A stretch of 64,000 nt of DNA from Stercorarius parasiticus (lineage: Eukaryota; Chordata; Aves; Charadriiformes; Stercorariidae), in NCBI GenBank assembly GCA_013396915.1, contig VWZL01002517.1, positions 1 to 64,000 on the forward strand, given 5' to 3'. Under the pieces are notes generated by a model. The model was given only the letters and a program-made list of their open reading frames with translations, was not told the DNA's origin and did not search any database. Shown here in pieces: positions 1 to 54,676 of the stretch. The first letter of the stretch is position 1. Every line of letters begins with the position of its first letter. A program made the translations under genes and the position numbers.

Positions 1-290
1 CGACCAATGGGAGCGTAGTACCGTACGCGGCGGGTCGCCCATGCGCACTACCGCCACGCAGTACGCATCATGTACACACACAGAGTCCCGCTGCACTGAC
101 CGGAAGCAACCTGAAGGGTCTGAAATAAGGTGCGCACGTCAGCGGAACAGCTCTGTCGGGGTCAAACGGACCCAGGCAGGACCCCCAGAACGGTCCCCTC
201 CGGTGCTGCGGCGCTGACCCCGGCAGAGAGACCTGCACCCTCTAAGTCTGTGTCTGAAACATCCATCCCCCACCATCTGGTTCCTCTGGG
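1..290 (+). promoter_or_regulatory. Edge of CpG-rich segment at left boundary
   Basis: The first roughly 100 bases are dense in CpG and the segment stays GC-rich to about 250, unlike the AT-rich sequence that follows. A consensus splice donor CTGG|GTAAGA on the plus strand starts at about 290. It could be the first exon of a plus-strand transcript, or the promoter of a gene lying mostly to the left. No protein family is recognisable. Confidence 0.35.
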
Positions 291-1185
291 TAAGAAAACA
301 ACACAAAATACTCTTTTCTGCCATGATCCTCACTGGGGTAGACAACAAATACGGTATTACTGACGGGTATGAGTGATATAATTGGCAGCATTTAAGGCCT
401 GAAGAGAGGGTAATTGTGGGTAACAGCTTACATCAATAAAAAAAACTTAGGTGAAAAACCACAGTGCACCTACTACAAATGTTATTCTGTTGCACTGGTG
501 TACATATTTACAAAGGTAGATACATAAAAAGGAAATATAGCTATATATATAAATGTATTTGCTGTTATAAATTAGATATTGCACTGTTGTGTATTACCCA
601 TTTTATAGATACATGCATAATAAATTACATATATACGCCCATGCATACATTTATATAAAAAAGAAATATATAACAATGCTTGGCCAAAGTTGTTTAGAAG
701 GGAGCAAGGAAAGATCAATTCCTTCAAGCTGGGATACGTGGCTGCAGTCACTCAATGAAGTTTCCAAAAAAAATAAATCAAGGAAGAAGGACATTCAACT
801 TTTTATTGACTTCTTGTTAATAACTTTCTAAACAAGAACTGACCAACAGTAATTTGCTGTTGACTGTGTTACAAAAAAGCTCTGGCTGACAAGTTCTGGA
901 GAGGAAGCAGTCCTGGACTGCCTACGTGATGTCTGATAAAGCATAATGACTGAGCGAGCTAGACGTCTCCTTGAGTAGGGAACTACAGGATTTATGGATG
1001 CATGTTCAACCGTGCAAGCAGAGCTTGCCTATGCAAGACAAGTGGACCATCTGTTTCCAAGACCGCTTTTTGTTTGGCAATATTTTCAGTATCAGATGTA
1101 AGAGCTATAATACCAGATATATCATACAGAAAACACTAAATATTATACTACTTTTTTTCTCTCCAAAATAATGAAAGGGATACAG
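291..1185. other. Unannotated AT-rich flank downstream of MSH4
   Basis: AT-rich sequence with short A/T microsatellite-like stretches at about 460-670. The only open frames are short and rich in Tyr, Ile and Lys, as expected by chance. I see no gene here. Confidence 0.5.
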
Positions 1186-1191
1186 TTTATT
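1186..1191 (-). terminator. MSH4: Candidate MSH4 poly(A) signal
   Basis: AATAAA on the minus strand, about 220 bases after the MSH4 stop codon. It is the first canonical hexamer I see downstream. Placement fits a short 3'UTR but no transcript evidence is available. Confidence 0.45.
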
Positions 1192-1412
1192 ATCAAAAAC
1201 AATCGTGTTCCTCATACAAAGTAAATGCTTGTATTTCAGGTATGTTTTGGGGAAAAATAACCATAAAGGATATGGTCTTTCAGTAGTATGTATAATTTAG
1301 ACTAAGAATTAAGAATTTAAAAACATGTGAAAAGCAATGTTTTCTAATACTATGGAAAAAAACAGAATCATCTTACAGTCATAAAAATTAAAGCAACAGC
1401 TGATATTGCACA

Positions 1413-32455
<31,043 letters not shown>

Positions 32456-33289
32456 GGCCGCCCCGCCACGCGCGGCCCGGCCTGAGGCGCGATGACCGCG
32501 GCCGGCCCGCCCGCCCTCAAAATGGCGGCAAACGCGGCCCTCGCTCCCGCGGGGCGGCGGCGCCGCCTCATGGCGAGATGGGGCTCTGCTTTAAGGAAAA
32601 AAAAGCGTAAAACTGCGGTTACTAGTACGGCTATAAATGATTCAGTAGTTAATACATTGCTGGGCACGAAACGAGTGTCATTATAAATATGCAACTACAG
32701 ACAATACAACGGTGACACAGGAACACAAAGAAATGGTCTGCTATGCTCTTTAAAACAGGAGTAAAGTATCTAAGCACAGTATGTCCCACATCCATTCTTC
32801 AACATCCAGCGACTCTTTTAGCAGGAGCTTCACAGATGTTTTCCCCATGCTCAAGTTTAGATACCAAAAGATCCCAATAAAAACCATAAAACTTTAGATG
32901 TAGAATTGTCTTAAATACATGTCCTTCTGTTACCAGAGCATATCCTTGAAATGTTATCAGTAACTAGTATTGAAAGGCCATACGTGTATTCTCATGAATA
33001 ATGAGGATTCTATCCTTGACTCTATCAAGCATGAGCTAATAAAAGAACTCCTAATCAAGGGAGGCAAGTATTGCATCACACTCAAGGAGGCACATCCTGT
33101 AACACACGAGCATAAGGACCTTGAAGATGGTACTAATTTACACGTTTTGAGAAGTTTAGCCAACGTGCCAGGAAAGTGAAAATTCTTAAGTGTCCTAAAT
33201 GAACTACCTTCATCTACTAAACTACCTTCATACTACTAAAAATCACGCCCGTAGATCAAGCAGACCCTTGCCCAGGTGAAGACCCTTCC

Positions 33290-33540
33290 CTTGAGTATAC
33301 GTGGTAGCTGTAACTTGATGGTGTAATCGTATGTAACTTACTAACCAATCAAATATACATAGGAGGTACTAATATTATAATGACTTTGTAAAATGTGTAT
33401 AAAAATCGCACAGAGAGTCTTGATGGGTATTCTTGATTTGTGCAAACCACTGAGCACCCAGCCTTGTGCTGAAATAAATAATCAATGTCTCGTCCTGGCA
33501 TGTGAGACAAGGGAAAGGACCCGACTTTTCGGACAACACC
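33290..33540 (+). mobile_element. Possible LTR-like promoter/poly(A) segment
   Basis: In order on the plus strand: an ACCAATCAAA box at about 33343, TATAAAAA at 33398-33405 and AATAAA at 33473-33478. The TATA-to-poly(A) spacing of about 75 bases is typical of an LTR and unusual for an ordinary promoter. A GC-richer stretch follows. I could not find convincing TG/CA termini or a target duplication, so this is tentative. Confidence 0.35.
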
Positions 33541-35221
33541 AGCACTGCTGGGCCCTGGCCGGGAGTGGGCCACGCAGAAACAAAAGGAACGTCCATCTTC
33601 CACCCTCCTTCCTTCCGCTCACAGATCATACCGCTGAATTCGCCCAACCAAGCCATCTCAACAAAACCGAAAGGAAGCATCTTTGGAATAAAGCACATAC
33701 CTCTGGTCTAGACCATGTTCTGAGGAAGAGTAGAATGGCTGTTGGTTCCCCACCCCTTCCCTCTTTCTCTTTTAATAAACATACCCAGACACACAATTTT
33801 ATGTACCTGAATTATTCATTATTCACTATTCTGTTGCAAATTCTCATACAGCATCTTACAAAATTTATTGCTGGGAGTGTTGGCTACACTACAGTACTTA
33901 AAATCAGGTACTAAGAAAACATCAGATGTTTCCATATAAAGATTTCCACGGGCAAAAAAAAAAAAAGTTATGAAAGTACAAATTTCTGAAAGCCTTTAAT
34001 AAAGGACCTGTAACTGAAGGCTGAGAACAGTAGATTAATTACTGCAAAGTTTCTAACTACATAAGCTCAGAAAAAAATCTTATCAGCACTTTGAACAAAA
34101 TAGAGGTAGACGGTAACAATGTATTCTGCATCAAAATGACCGAAGTCTTAACATAGAGAAACCAGGCAACTAATTTTTGTCACAGTACATTTCACAGAAA
34201 GTGTGATTTTGTTTGCGTAAGAAAAATTGTGATGATTCTCTTTCTACAAATACAGTATTTTAAAAAAACGATGTAAAGAATGGAGGAACATCCTTAAGTT
34301 TTTAGTTTGTGCGCATACTCACCCCTTTTTTAACCTATAATCTCGTAAGACCTTTACAAATCACAGCGGATTTAGGAAATGAAGTTGACCAGACCATCTC
34401 CAGAGAAAAACTTCAATAATATTAATAGGATTTCAACCTACAGTGAAACATTTTACACTGTCGTGCAATATCACCCACCTATTGATTCCCAGGGTGTCTC
34501 AGTCTACTAGACTAGAAATTCTGAAGAGGACTCCATTTTGTCTCCACAACACAGAAAAAAATGGCAAATTCCCATGTACTGAACACTGTTTCCTTAGAGG
34601 AAAAGAAGTAGCACTTGCTACTGTAACCTGGAATGAGAAAAATTTATCTTAAAATTTTCTGTTGAACTTTACAGTTAGATAAAAAACCTGATCAGGGCTC
34701 TCATTCCCGCACAAACACAAATCCTACCGTAACTTTTGTCCAAACCTTGAAAAATAGATTAATTCCAGGATTTGACCAAAGAATCCATCAGGCAACTGGA
34801 CAGCTAAAAAGAGTAGGATTTTTACCTTATCTAAAAGCCTAATGATTTTTTAATCATTAGAAATACTTCAGCATTCAAATACACATTCTCGTCTTGGAAT
34901 TCTCTACAAATAGAAGTCTACCAAAAAGTTACTTCGTCCAATTCTATCTTACTTTCTATTTACAGGAATAGGCTGGATAAATCTAATCAGCTGGCTTTTA
35001 AAATTGTGTTTGAAACAACTTTAAACCTTCCTTAAGCATAAACACAGAGATTATCAAAGACTTCCTCCCCTTCACAATTACCTTTTACTGTATATTTCAA
35101 CCGGAATACCATTCAGTCTCAGCCAGGGTGTGTGGAACGTAAATTAAGAGGCAATTTTAGGGCTTTTGTGAAGACAAAGAGGACTCCAGCCTTCAGAGAA
35201 CAAGTATTTTCCACAGCTTGT

Positions 35222-35227
35222 TTTATT
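35222..35227 (-). terminator. RABGGTB: Candidate RABGGTB poly(A) signal
   Basis: AATAAA on the minus strand about 820 bases beyond the stop codon. Other A/T-rich variants lie nearby, so the site actually used is uncertain. Confidence 0.3.
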
Positions 35228-36046
35228 CTCAGTTACACCATAATCAAGTGTTGGCAATTATTGTCTTAAAAGCTACAAAAGCAGGATTTCAACCCAGCAA
35301 CAAATTTAGGATCAACTCTATATTCAGTTACACATCACTGTCCTATAGAGACTTCTCTAGAACGCTTAATGTTAGCAAGTTTCTCTATAGCTACTCAAGG
35401 TATGCTCTATTTCAAATATCAGTGAAATTTTGTCTAAGGGACTCATCAGTAAACGAAGACATTTATATACTTAATGGAAACATAATTTTTGTTTTCACTG
35501 GTATCAATTCCTATCAGAAGAAAAAGCTTGTTTCTCAGTATATAACAGTGATGGCAAACATGAACAGGAAGAATTAAATACTCAAGTGTGTGGCAGTAAG
35601 TGCATGGCTTAAGTAGGGTTTTGTTTGGGATTTTTCTTCATATTCTTTTAAAGTGCTTTGTGAGATCCACCATCGAAACATGCTTGTGTAGAGGCAGATG
35701 CTAGCATGGTTGATATCACAGAAGTACAAAAATTACGTATTCGCACTATTGTTTTGACTTGAATATTCAAAAAAAAAAAATGCAAAGGCCCATATATTTA
35801 GGTAGAGATTAGAAATGTTTCTACATCTCTTATATACAACCAAAGAACACGTTACACTCAGATTATTAGAACCAGCCTGTTCTGATACAGTTTACAAAGT
35901 GACAAAGCCCACAGTAAAGCTCTTGCTTTACTTTCACAATGTAAACGCATCTCAAAGAAGATTATGCTAACAGTTTCAGAGATGAGATGACTTAAATCAG
36001 TAAACCCAAAGCAACTGGTCACACCATCCTTTTGTCTCTACGAGGC

Positions 36047-47706
<11,660 letters not shown>

Positions 47707-47739
47707 CTGTAAGAAGCACCAAGGAAACGTCAGTTGCGG

Positions 47740-48110
47740 TGTCAGTTCAAGGTTTCCGTGCGCGGGTACAATTCAGTCAGCGCTGGTGGCGGTGACTCTG
47801 ACACAGACACATCTCTGTCAGCCCCGACGACGGGGCAGATTTCGGTCTCACATCGCCCTTTCCGGCTAAATCCTTCCCGGGGACGGCTGCGAACGGCACC
47901 TTTCACCGAGGCTGACAAAAATCACAGATTCGCCAGAAACAAACCGAAAACCCGGGCGAAGGAGCCCTTCACCGCGCCGCCCGCCACCGCCCGGCCCGGC
48001 CCGNNNNNNNNNNNNNNNNNNNGGCGGGAGGGACCCCCGGAGCGAGCCGCTTCCAGCCCTGGCGGTGCGCGGGGGCTCGGGCCGGGCACAGCTGAAGGGT
48101 GTCTTGGAAC
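47740..48110 (-). promoter_or_regulatory. RABGGTB: CpG-rich 5' region of RABGGTB with hidden start exon
   Basis: GC- and CpG-rich sequence begins just upstream of exon 2, interrupted by 19 N at 48004-48022. I found no ATG followed by a donor in the visible part. The missing exon 1, which needs only an ATG plus 5'UTR, most likely falls in the gap. Confidence 0.65.
48004..48022. other. Assembly gap (19 N)
   Basis: A run of N in the RABGGTB CpG island, typical of GC-rich promoter dropout. The true gap length may differ. Confidence 0.99.
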
Positions 48111-48699
48111 AGAGCAGGGGGAACGTAAAGGGCAGCGACTCGGCTGTGCGGGATCACAGCAAACTGGACAACTTTAGAAGTAGCCGTGGTTTCCTTCTCT
48201 CCCCTCAGTTCTATGGAAAAGCAAACACAATAATTTAGTGACAGAGTAGGTAAGAATTACTGTCCTTTTGTTCAAAAAAACCCCTTTGCTTCCCAATTAA
48301 AGCTGTCTAGGGTGATTATACTATTGATTACCAACATTTGATGCTGGCACACGTACCCCACGGAACCACGCCAGGCAGGAACATCATTTTGATTCCGTAC
48401 AAGAGTATTAGGTATAATGCTGGCTTGCATAGAACTGTCACAAATAAGGTCTATTTTTTACATGTGTCAAGTACTTATCAAGGATGTTACATTATTGGTC
48501 TTCCTGCAGGTAAATAGGTTGGTGATTTATAGTGATTAAACACTATTTAAAGAGCTAATTTCCCAGGTGGCCTACCTGAGACTTCTGCAAAACTGATACC
48601 TGATGACAGTAATTGTGCCATCCAGCACTAAATTCAGATGATGGAGGAAAGAGACCACAGCAAGGAAAGGACGTTTTGGTGAGAAATTGCAAATGAATC

Positions 48700-49220
48700 C
48701 ACAGGATTGTTGAGGTTTGAAGGGATCTCTGGAGACCATCGAGCGCAACCTCCCTGCCCGGGCAGGGTCAGACAGAGCAGGCTGTCCATGACCGCCTCCA
48801 GGTGAGGTCTGAGTATCTCCACAGAGACCCCACAACCTCTGCCAGTGTACGACATCCCTCACGATAAAAAAAAACGTGTTTTCTTGTGTTCCAGTGGAAT
48901 TTCATGTGTTTTAATTTGTGCCCGTTGCCTCTTGTCCTGTCAGCAAGCACTACCGAGGAGGGGCTGGCTCCCTCCTCCTCACTGCGTCCCATCAGGTATT
49001 TATGCACACACACAAGGTGACCCCTGAGCCTTCTCTGGTCCAGGCTGAAGTGTCTCGGCCTCTCCTCGCGTGACCAATGCTCCAGGCCCTTAATCATCCA
49101 GCCTACTTAGCGCTGGACTCCCTCCAGTTAAGTCCTTATCTTGTGCTGGGGAGCCCAGACCTGGACACGGTTCTGCAGGCACAGCCTCACCAGCGCAGAG
49201 GAATTTGCTCAGGAGGTCCA
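48700..49220 (-). mobile_element. CR1 fragment in intergenic region
   Basis: Reverse complement of a CR1 3' half. GAGGTTTGAAGGGATCTCTG at the left end, then minus-sense residues such as LDQRRLRGHLVCVHKYLMG and GLEHWSREERPRHF from the end of the CR1 reverse transcriptase ORF. It is frameshifted and inactive. Confidence 0.87.
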
Positions 49221-49987
49221 GGGAATGCCCATTCTGCCAGCACTGACAAGAAGTGTCTATCCACGTTTGAAAAAAAATAATCTCACAATTCCTTCTCAGC
49301 TGTTCTTGCTGCAAACATAGTTAAGTATATACACAGATGGAAAGGAATAACACATTTAAATATACCGGATATGAAATAAACATGATCTCATAAATTATTC
49401 TTAAGGAAAAGGTACACACTTTCACTTGAAGTGAATCATCCTAATCGAACATCTACTTGCTTAAGCAAGTGTAACGGCGCAAAAGGCCACGTTCTCTCAA
49501 GCGATATTGTTACTATTGGGCAGCATCTAAATCCTTGGAACAGACATGTGCCAACAACAGCGGTGCAGGCCTTCATACAGCTGAACTGGAAAGGCAGAGT
49601 AGGAACTGAAGTACAGCTATTCACGTATTTCAGACACTGGACAACTTACCCAAAATACAATTTAAGTGATGTGACAAGAAAAATGAATAAAAACCAACCA
49701 CACGTCTCTTAAAAAAAAAATTATTAGAATGCAGCAACAACTGTCAGAAATAACAGTCTGATCCTCTAATTTTATAGTGAGAAAATATTGCACTGTGAGT
49801 TTCTCATTTCTTTCCCATTTTGTATTTGAACAACCAATCACTTTGGAATTCAGAATGTTTAGAAAATACCAGCTTTGTTAGTCAGGAATTAAGTGAGGGA
49901 CTGGACAGAGAGAACAGAGGTAGTGCTTAATAATGTACAGAATAAAAAGATTTTGAAGTAAAGGTTTCTTTTTTTCCTCTGTGCCTT

Positions 49988-49993
49988 TTTAAT
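49988..49993 (-). terminator. ACADM: Candidate ACADM poly(A) signal
   Basis: ATTAAA on the minus strand about 70 bases after the exon 12 stop. The spacing fits a short 3'UTR; no evidence that it is still used. Confidence 0.35.
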
Positions 49994-50062
49994 TCTATTG
50001 AGAAATGCACTAAAATCCTCTTCCATGAGAAGAAGGGACACTACAGCAGCGCCGGACACACG

Positions 50063-50134
50063 TTAAGCCTTAAATTTGCCAACATGTTCACGAGCTATGA
50101 TCATTCTTTGAATCTGAGCAGTTCCCTCATAAAT
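50063..50134 (-). pseudogene. ACADM: ACADM exon 12 (human 399-421), intact sequence
   Basis: [20 protein letters not shown] then FKA and TAA at 50065-50063. The Glu of YEGT, the catalytic base (Glu401, mature 376), is present. It lies downstream of the exon 10 and 11 stops, so it would not be reached. Confidence 0.9.
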
Positions 50135-52505
50135 CTGAAAACAAGAATTGCAATGATGTTAGTTGATGATTTTTAAAAGGTTTTAACAGATCTGCACTTT
50201 TAAACCTTCATGGCACTAATCCAGTGGAGATTAGGATGTGCAGAAAGTCACAGAAAAACTGAGAAAATTCCAGTGTGACAGAGTGACTAGTGGGCTAAAT
50301 GGTATAGATCACATACAAGATACCGAGAGGCAGCCTTGTTCTCTCAGGTGCTCTTATCTGAACTCAGTAAGGTTCTCATGAAAATAAACAGGCGTGGTAG
50401 GTAAAAAAGGATGATGAAAATTTCTTATTTGAGGAAGAAAATTCATAGTTTAAGTTTTGCAAAGTAGGATTTAAAACAATAGGCAGAGGGGAGGCGGTGG
50501 CTTGTGCTGAAACTGCTGTATTTCCTTTGACTAGCCTTTCAAGGCCATACCACTGTTCTCTTTGATCCATTTATTTCCATTGCTTCTTGTTAACTAGTGC
50601 TCTCTCTCATACAGTTTTGTTTGGTTTTTTTAATCACACATTCTTGCATTTTCTTCTAGAAACAGTTTGCATCATCCCTCTGTTCTATTTGTTTGCTGTC
50701 AGCAAAGTCAAAGGTAGACAGCAAGGCATATAGGAAGCTCTCATGCGGAAGGATGCTCCACAGGTATACTGCGATGTAATGCCAGGGCTGAGGCAACACA
50801 GTTGAGGGGTTTTAAGTGTTTCAGCGCCCAGTTCTGCCAGAACCTGGTTTGGCAAATTGCTCGAATTCATGCAAATTCACTTTGTCATTCACTTATAGGA
50901 ATAATCTTCCCAAGAACCTTACAAAGCTTTTTTGAAAATAAAGAGGCTGTAACCTGTGTTCACATTAGTTTTTTGGTTCAGAAGAACTTGTTCATTCACA
51001 AAGCAAATGCTCTAACTGGTGCTGCTTACCCCATGTTGACCTGTTGCATAGGGCAGATTGTGTTTGGTGAATACTCAGTGCCTTTTGGAGCGAACTGAAA
51101 TGGAAACTCTGCTTTCTCTATGTACCAAACACCCACCAGTCCCTGACGAAGACATAATGGCCCAAGCCTACAGTGCACCCTTGCAATGGCATGCATATTG
51201 GGGATATAGAGTCCGAGGGACCAAAGAGGCTTGCTGTGCACTCAACCTGCCCGAATGGCTTGTTGGGGCAGTTGTGGGGCCTCGGCAGCCCTTCCTGCAA
51301 TCTACCAATCCGTGCCACCGGCACTGGATTACCTGCTGATGAAGACAGCCAGGGACCTCAAGCGTAAAGACATCAAAACTCACTCTTAAGTACTAACAAG
51401 AAAGGCGTTGGTTTATAAGCCAATGGAAATTGGCTTCAATGGAAATAGTTTCAAGAATCATTGACAATTAAAGAAGGGCAGTTTTCCAAATTTGAGAAAG
51501 GAAACTAAGTTAGAGTTTCTACCAGACTAGCCTAGACTTGTAGCCAGACAAACCTAGAGCAGAGTAAGGACATGTAAAAACGTTACCAGTAAACACAGAA
51601 TTGTGTAATACCGAAAAAGATCAAATACATGGAAGAAAAGTTGGAAAACCAAGTTTTTGTATGTGAAACACATGGCCAAAAGCTTATACCAGCTGGAAAT
51701 GGGCAGCAATACAATAAAGCACAGTGAAGTGCAAAGTATAAACAAGACACATGGACAAAATAATTGTAGAGTCAAAAGCCTTTCCTGAATTCTTTTGGGG
51801 ATGAAGCGGAACAGAAAAACACCAATAATATAATACTAAATCTGATTAATCTGAACAATTAAAAAAAAAAAAGCCTACTTAGCCATGCATTTGTGATGGA
51901 TCAGTGTAATGGAAAATCTAAGTATCTGGGATCCTGTAAAATCACTCTCAGCTTTCAAATAAAGTTCTAACCCTCACACCACCTTTCTCCAGAAAAGCAT
52001 GCAACCTGACAGGAAAAAAGCCCAATCATAATAAAGTTCAATTAATCATTCATTTCCTCACTCACAGGAGCGCAATTAGTTCTAAGAACCTTTAGATTCC
52101 AAAATAGTCGTTGTCTTTCCTTAAATAGAGAAAATAAATTCTTGGCTAGTGAGAATAATAGTTTTAATTTTAAAGACAGCTGTAAGATAAATATTAACTA
52201 CCTAGAATCTTAAGAATGACAGGTGTTATAGCTAACTAACATTCCAGGTCATGGTCTGCATGCACTTCTTGATATCATCTACTTTGATATATTTTATCTA
52301 GTCGCTATTAATGTCATATAATGTCAATGTCCACAAAGATTACTGGTTTTGCTGAACACAATTAAAATATTGGCGCTGAATAAAGAATTTTAGCATGGTA
52401 TATGCTAATAGAAGAATTATGACATAACATGGAATAATTTCTTGGCAGTAACACTGCGAAAAAGCCCTGGGGATTGAGGGTGACAAGAGTCTCTCTTTTT
52501 CTTAC
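50135..52505. other. ACADM intron 11
   Basis: About 2.4 kb with intact GT-AG ends. A GC-richer patch at about 51050-51400 is open on both strands for 60-100 codons, but I recognise no protein or repeat family. Confidence 0.5.
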
Positions 52506-52754
52506 CTGGTAGATTTTAGCATCTCTCATTAGTTATTCTACAGGATATTCAGTATTAAATCCATTCCCTCCAAAAATCTGTACTGCATCGGTAGCTACTT
52601 GGTTTGCAACGTCCCCAGCAAATGCCTTTGAGATGGAGGCATAGGAGGTGTTCCTGCGACCGGCATCCACTTCCCAGGCAGCCCTCTGGTACGCCACGCG
52701 AGCCAGCTCCACTTCCATTGCCATTGCAGCAAGCGAGAAAGACACTGCTTGGTG
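52506..52754 (-). pseudogene. ACADM: ACADM exon 11 (human 316-398) with in-frame TAA
   Basis: Exactly 249 bases as in human, starting [20 protein letters not shown]. The frame is open to FNTEYPVE, then TAA (52535-52533) replaces Lys389, after which LMRDAKIYQ continues. Glu at 52715-52713 stands where human has Lys329. Donor CAG|GTAAGA is intact. Confidence 0.93.
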
Positions 52755-53420
52755 CTACGAATGAGGACATAAACTCGGTTAACGTTGGCAGCTTAAAATT
52801 CTGTGACAACCCAGAAAAATACAATCTTCTTAATACAGCGATCTCTTCAACAAACTCAGTAAATTGTACTAGAGGGGTTCTACAGAATATGGATCAGGCT
52901 CTGATAATTGTATGCTGAATTAGACTTTTAAGTTTCCAATTCTTAAATCCATATAGTCAGAGGGATTAAATACCGAATTAAGAAGTTCTTCTTTACTGCT
53001 TATGAGATTGGTATTTACCTTGCTGTTTATTCATATTTCTTTAAAACTGCTAAGCGGTGTGATATGCAATGTATTATATTATTATTAATACCGTACATCG
53101 TTTCACATACTTCAGAGGTTTTTTGCTTTCCTGAAAATCCCTGTTTATTAGCACTGAAGAACTTAAGTATGCCCTGGTAGTACATGAGTTTCAGGTTTTT
53201 GGGCAGAGTTTTCTTTCGGCTTTTACTATTATCATTGATAAATTATAGAAAAATTCCTGAAGTTACCACATAGCTAAGTTTACTTAAATGGTGGTGACTC
53301 CTATACTTGGAAACCCCAAAATGGCAGAGATATAATGGAAAAATGAAGGAACTAAAGAAATCAAGCAATAACCATGACAAATCAGTAGCGTACATCTGGT
53401 GTGAAAATGTAGCTTTTATG

Positions 53421-53438
53421 TTCTCTCTCTCTCTCTCC
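53421..53438. repeat. (TC)n microsatellite (ACADM intron 10)
   Basis: About nine TC dinucleotides just inside intron 10, reading (GA)n on the gene strand close to the exon 10 donor. Confidence 0.9.
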
Positions 53439-53460
53439 ATCCCCTCCTCCCCCCACTTAC

Positions 53461-53542
53461 TTCAACAATTGCTTTCCCAAAGATTTTTCTCTCCAAAGCA
53501 TATCTAGTAGCTTTTTGCTAATCCAACAGCACCAGCTGCTAC
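53461..53542 (-). pseudogene. ACADM: ACADM exon 10 (human 284-315) with 14-base deletion
   Basis: It starts VAAGAVGLAK and ends ATRYALERKIFGKAIVE in a different frame. The bases for roughly QRALDE are missing: 82 bases instead of 96. The shifted frame meets TAG at 53506-53504. Both splice sites are intact (donor GAA|GTAAGT). Confidence 0.92.
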
Positions 53543-53620
53543 CTGAATTGGATACAGCACAGAATAAAAAAATCAGAAATTCCTGCTATATTTCATAAAT
53601 AAGTTATTTCCGGTACTTAC

Positions 53621-53761
53621 AGGTGGTTTGGTCTTATCAAAAGCTCCCATTGCGATTTTAAAGCCAGCTCCCTCAGCTATTAGTACATTTTCTTTCGGGA
53701 CTCTCACATCTTCAAGGACGGTACCTCTTGTCTCTGAGCAGCGTTGACCCATATTAATTTC
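53621..53761 (-). pseudogene. ACADM: ACADM exon 9 (human 237-283), frame intact
   Basis: [20 protein letters not shown], then [20 protein letters not shown] and FDKTKPP, 47 codons as in human. Only 78 bases of intron separate it from exon 10. Confidence 0.9.
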
Positions 53762-54567
53762 CTGAAAAGGGAAATTTACAGAGGTGCAACTAAACTGGAT
53801 TATTCAAAGGTACAATATGTTTTCATTCTTTAGTTTACTCAAAGCATAAAATATGTTTTTATTCTCCGAAACACTTAATCCAAAAATGACCATACACACA
53901 ACAAACAATAGCTTTGCACTTGCAGACCAGCACGCCCTTAATTTGTCCAAGCTGGGCAGTTTACTTCCTCCTTATATGAAATCAGTTCTGCAGCTGTAAT
54001 CAGTCTTTTTGTCTTTCTCTAGTTCAACTATATCCTTTGAGATGGGAGTGGAAAAATTAACTAATCTAATATGCAGGCAGTACTGGGTGTACTACAAGCA
54101 AATAAATGAATGAGTTTTTCAGGTTTTTGGATTCCTTTCCTAATGTTCAACATCCAGTTTTGCCTACTACTAAAAACAGTACTTATTTTTTTTTTAAAAA
54201 AGAGAGAATAGCACCAGAGTCTCCAAGGCCCCTTCCTCAACCAGCAGTAGCAAAAATTAAAACTCACTATGTGTGTATTTATGGTTGCAATTGCCCAACT
54301 TGCTTCTTATCCTTTCAAGGCACACTACTTCTCATTTATTGGCACTTGTCAGTAAAATAGTTCTCAAAGACTCTTTTGCAGCTGTTCAAAGTCATCTTTA
54401 GACCATTCTGAGTAGTTCCTTAGATGAATTAATATTTCTGTATGTTGTGAAAATGAAAAGATCATTGTACATGAATGTGTGAAAATGGTCAGTTGACTAA
54501 GAGTCTTTTTTCTTTAATGGTGATTTGTTGCACTCCTGGCTTGTTAAATACGAGATATAGTCTCCAC

Positions 54568-54676
54568 CTTTCTTCCAATTTGGATTCCAGGGCTATTCAC
54601 TTCCACAATGAATCCAGTAAAGGCTTTGCTTGCAGGAGCTTTTGGGTCTGGATTGGTGTGAGCTAGCAAAAAGCAG
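54568..54676 (-). pseudogene. ACADM: ACADM exon 8 (human 200-236)
   Basis: [20 protein letters not shown], then [16 protein letters not shown], 109 bases as in human. Its first base C, instead of G, removes Trp200. The donor AAG|GTGGAG is a poor match to consensus. Confidence 0.88.

Larger units (their letters stand above)
32601..36046. other. Intergenic region between MSH4 and RABGGTB
   Basis: About 3.4 kb of AT-rich sequence holding the presumed RABGGTB 3'UTR at its right end and a possible LTR-like segment at about 33.1-33.5 kb. Short open frames show no recognisable domain. Confidence 0.5.
48111..50062. other. Intergenic region between RABGGTB and ACADM
   Basis: Contains the CR1 copy at 48700-49220 and otherwise AT-rich unique sequence. 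I see no gene. Confidence 0.5.

Noticed and set aside
50802..51339. Adjoining 98- and 93-codon frames in ACADM intron 11
   Set aside because: Coding-like composition, but open on several frames and both strands and matching no protein I know; left as unexplained sequence.
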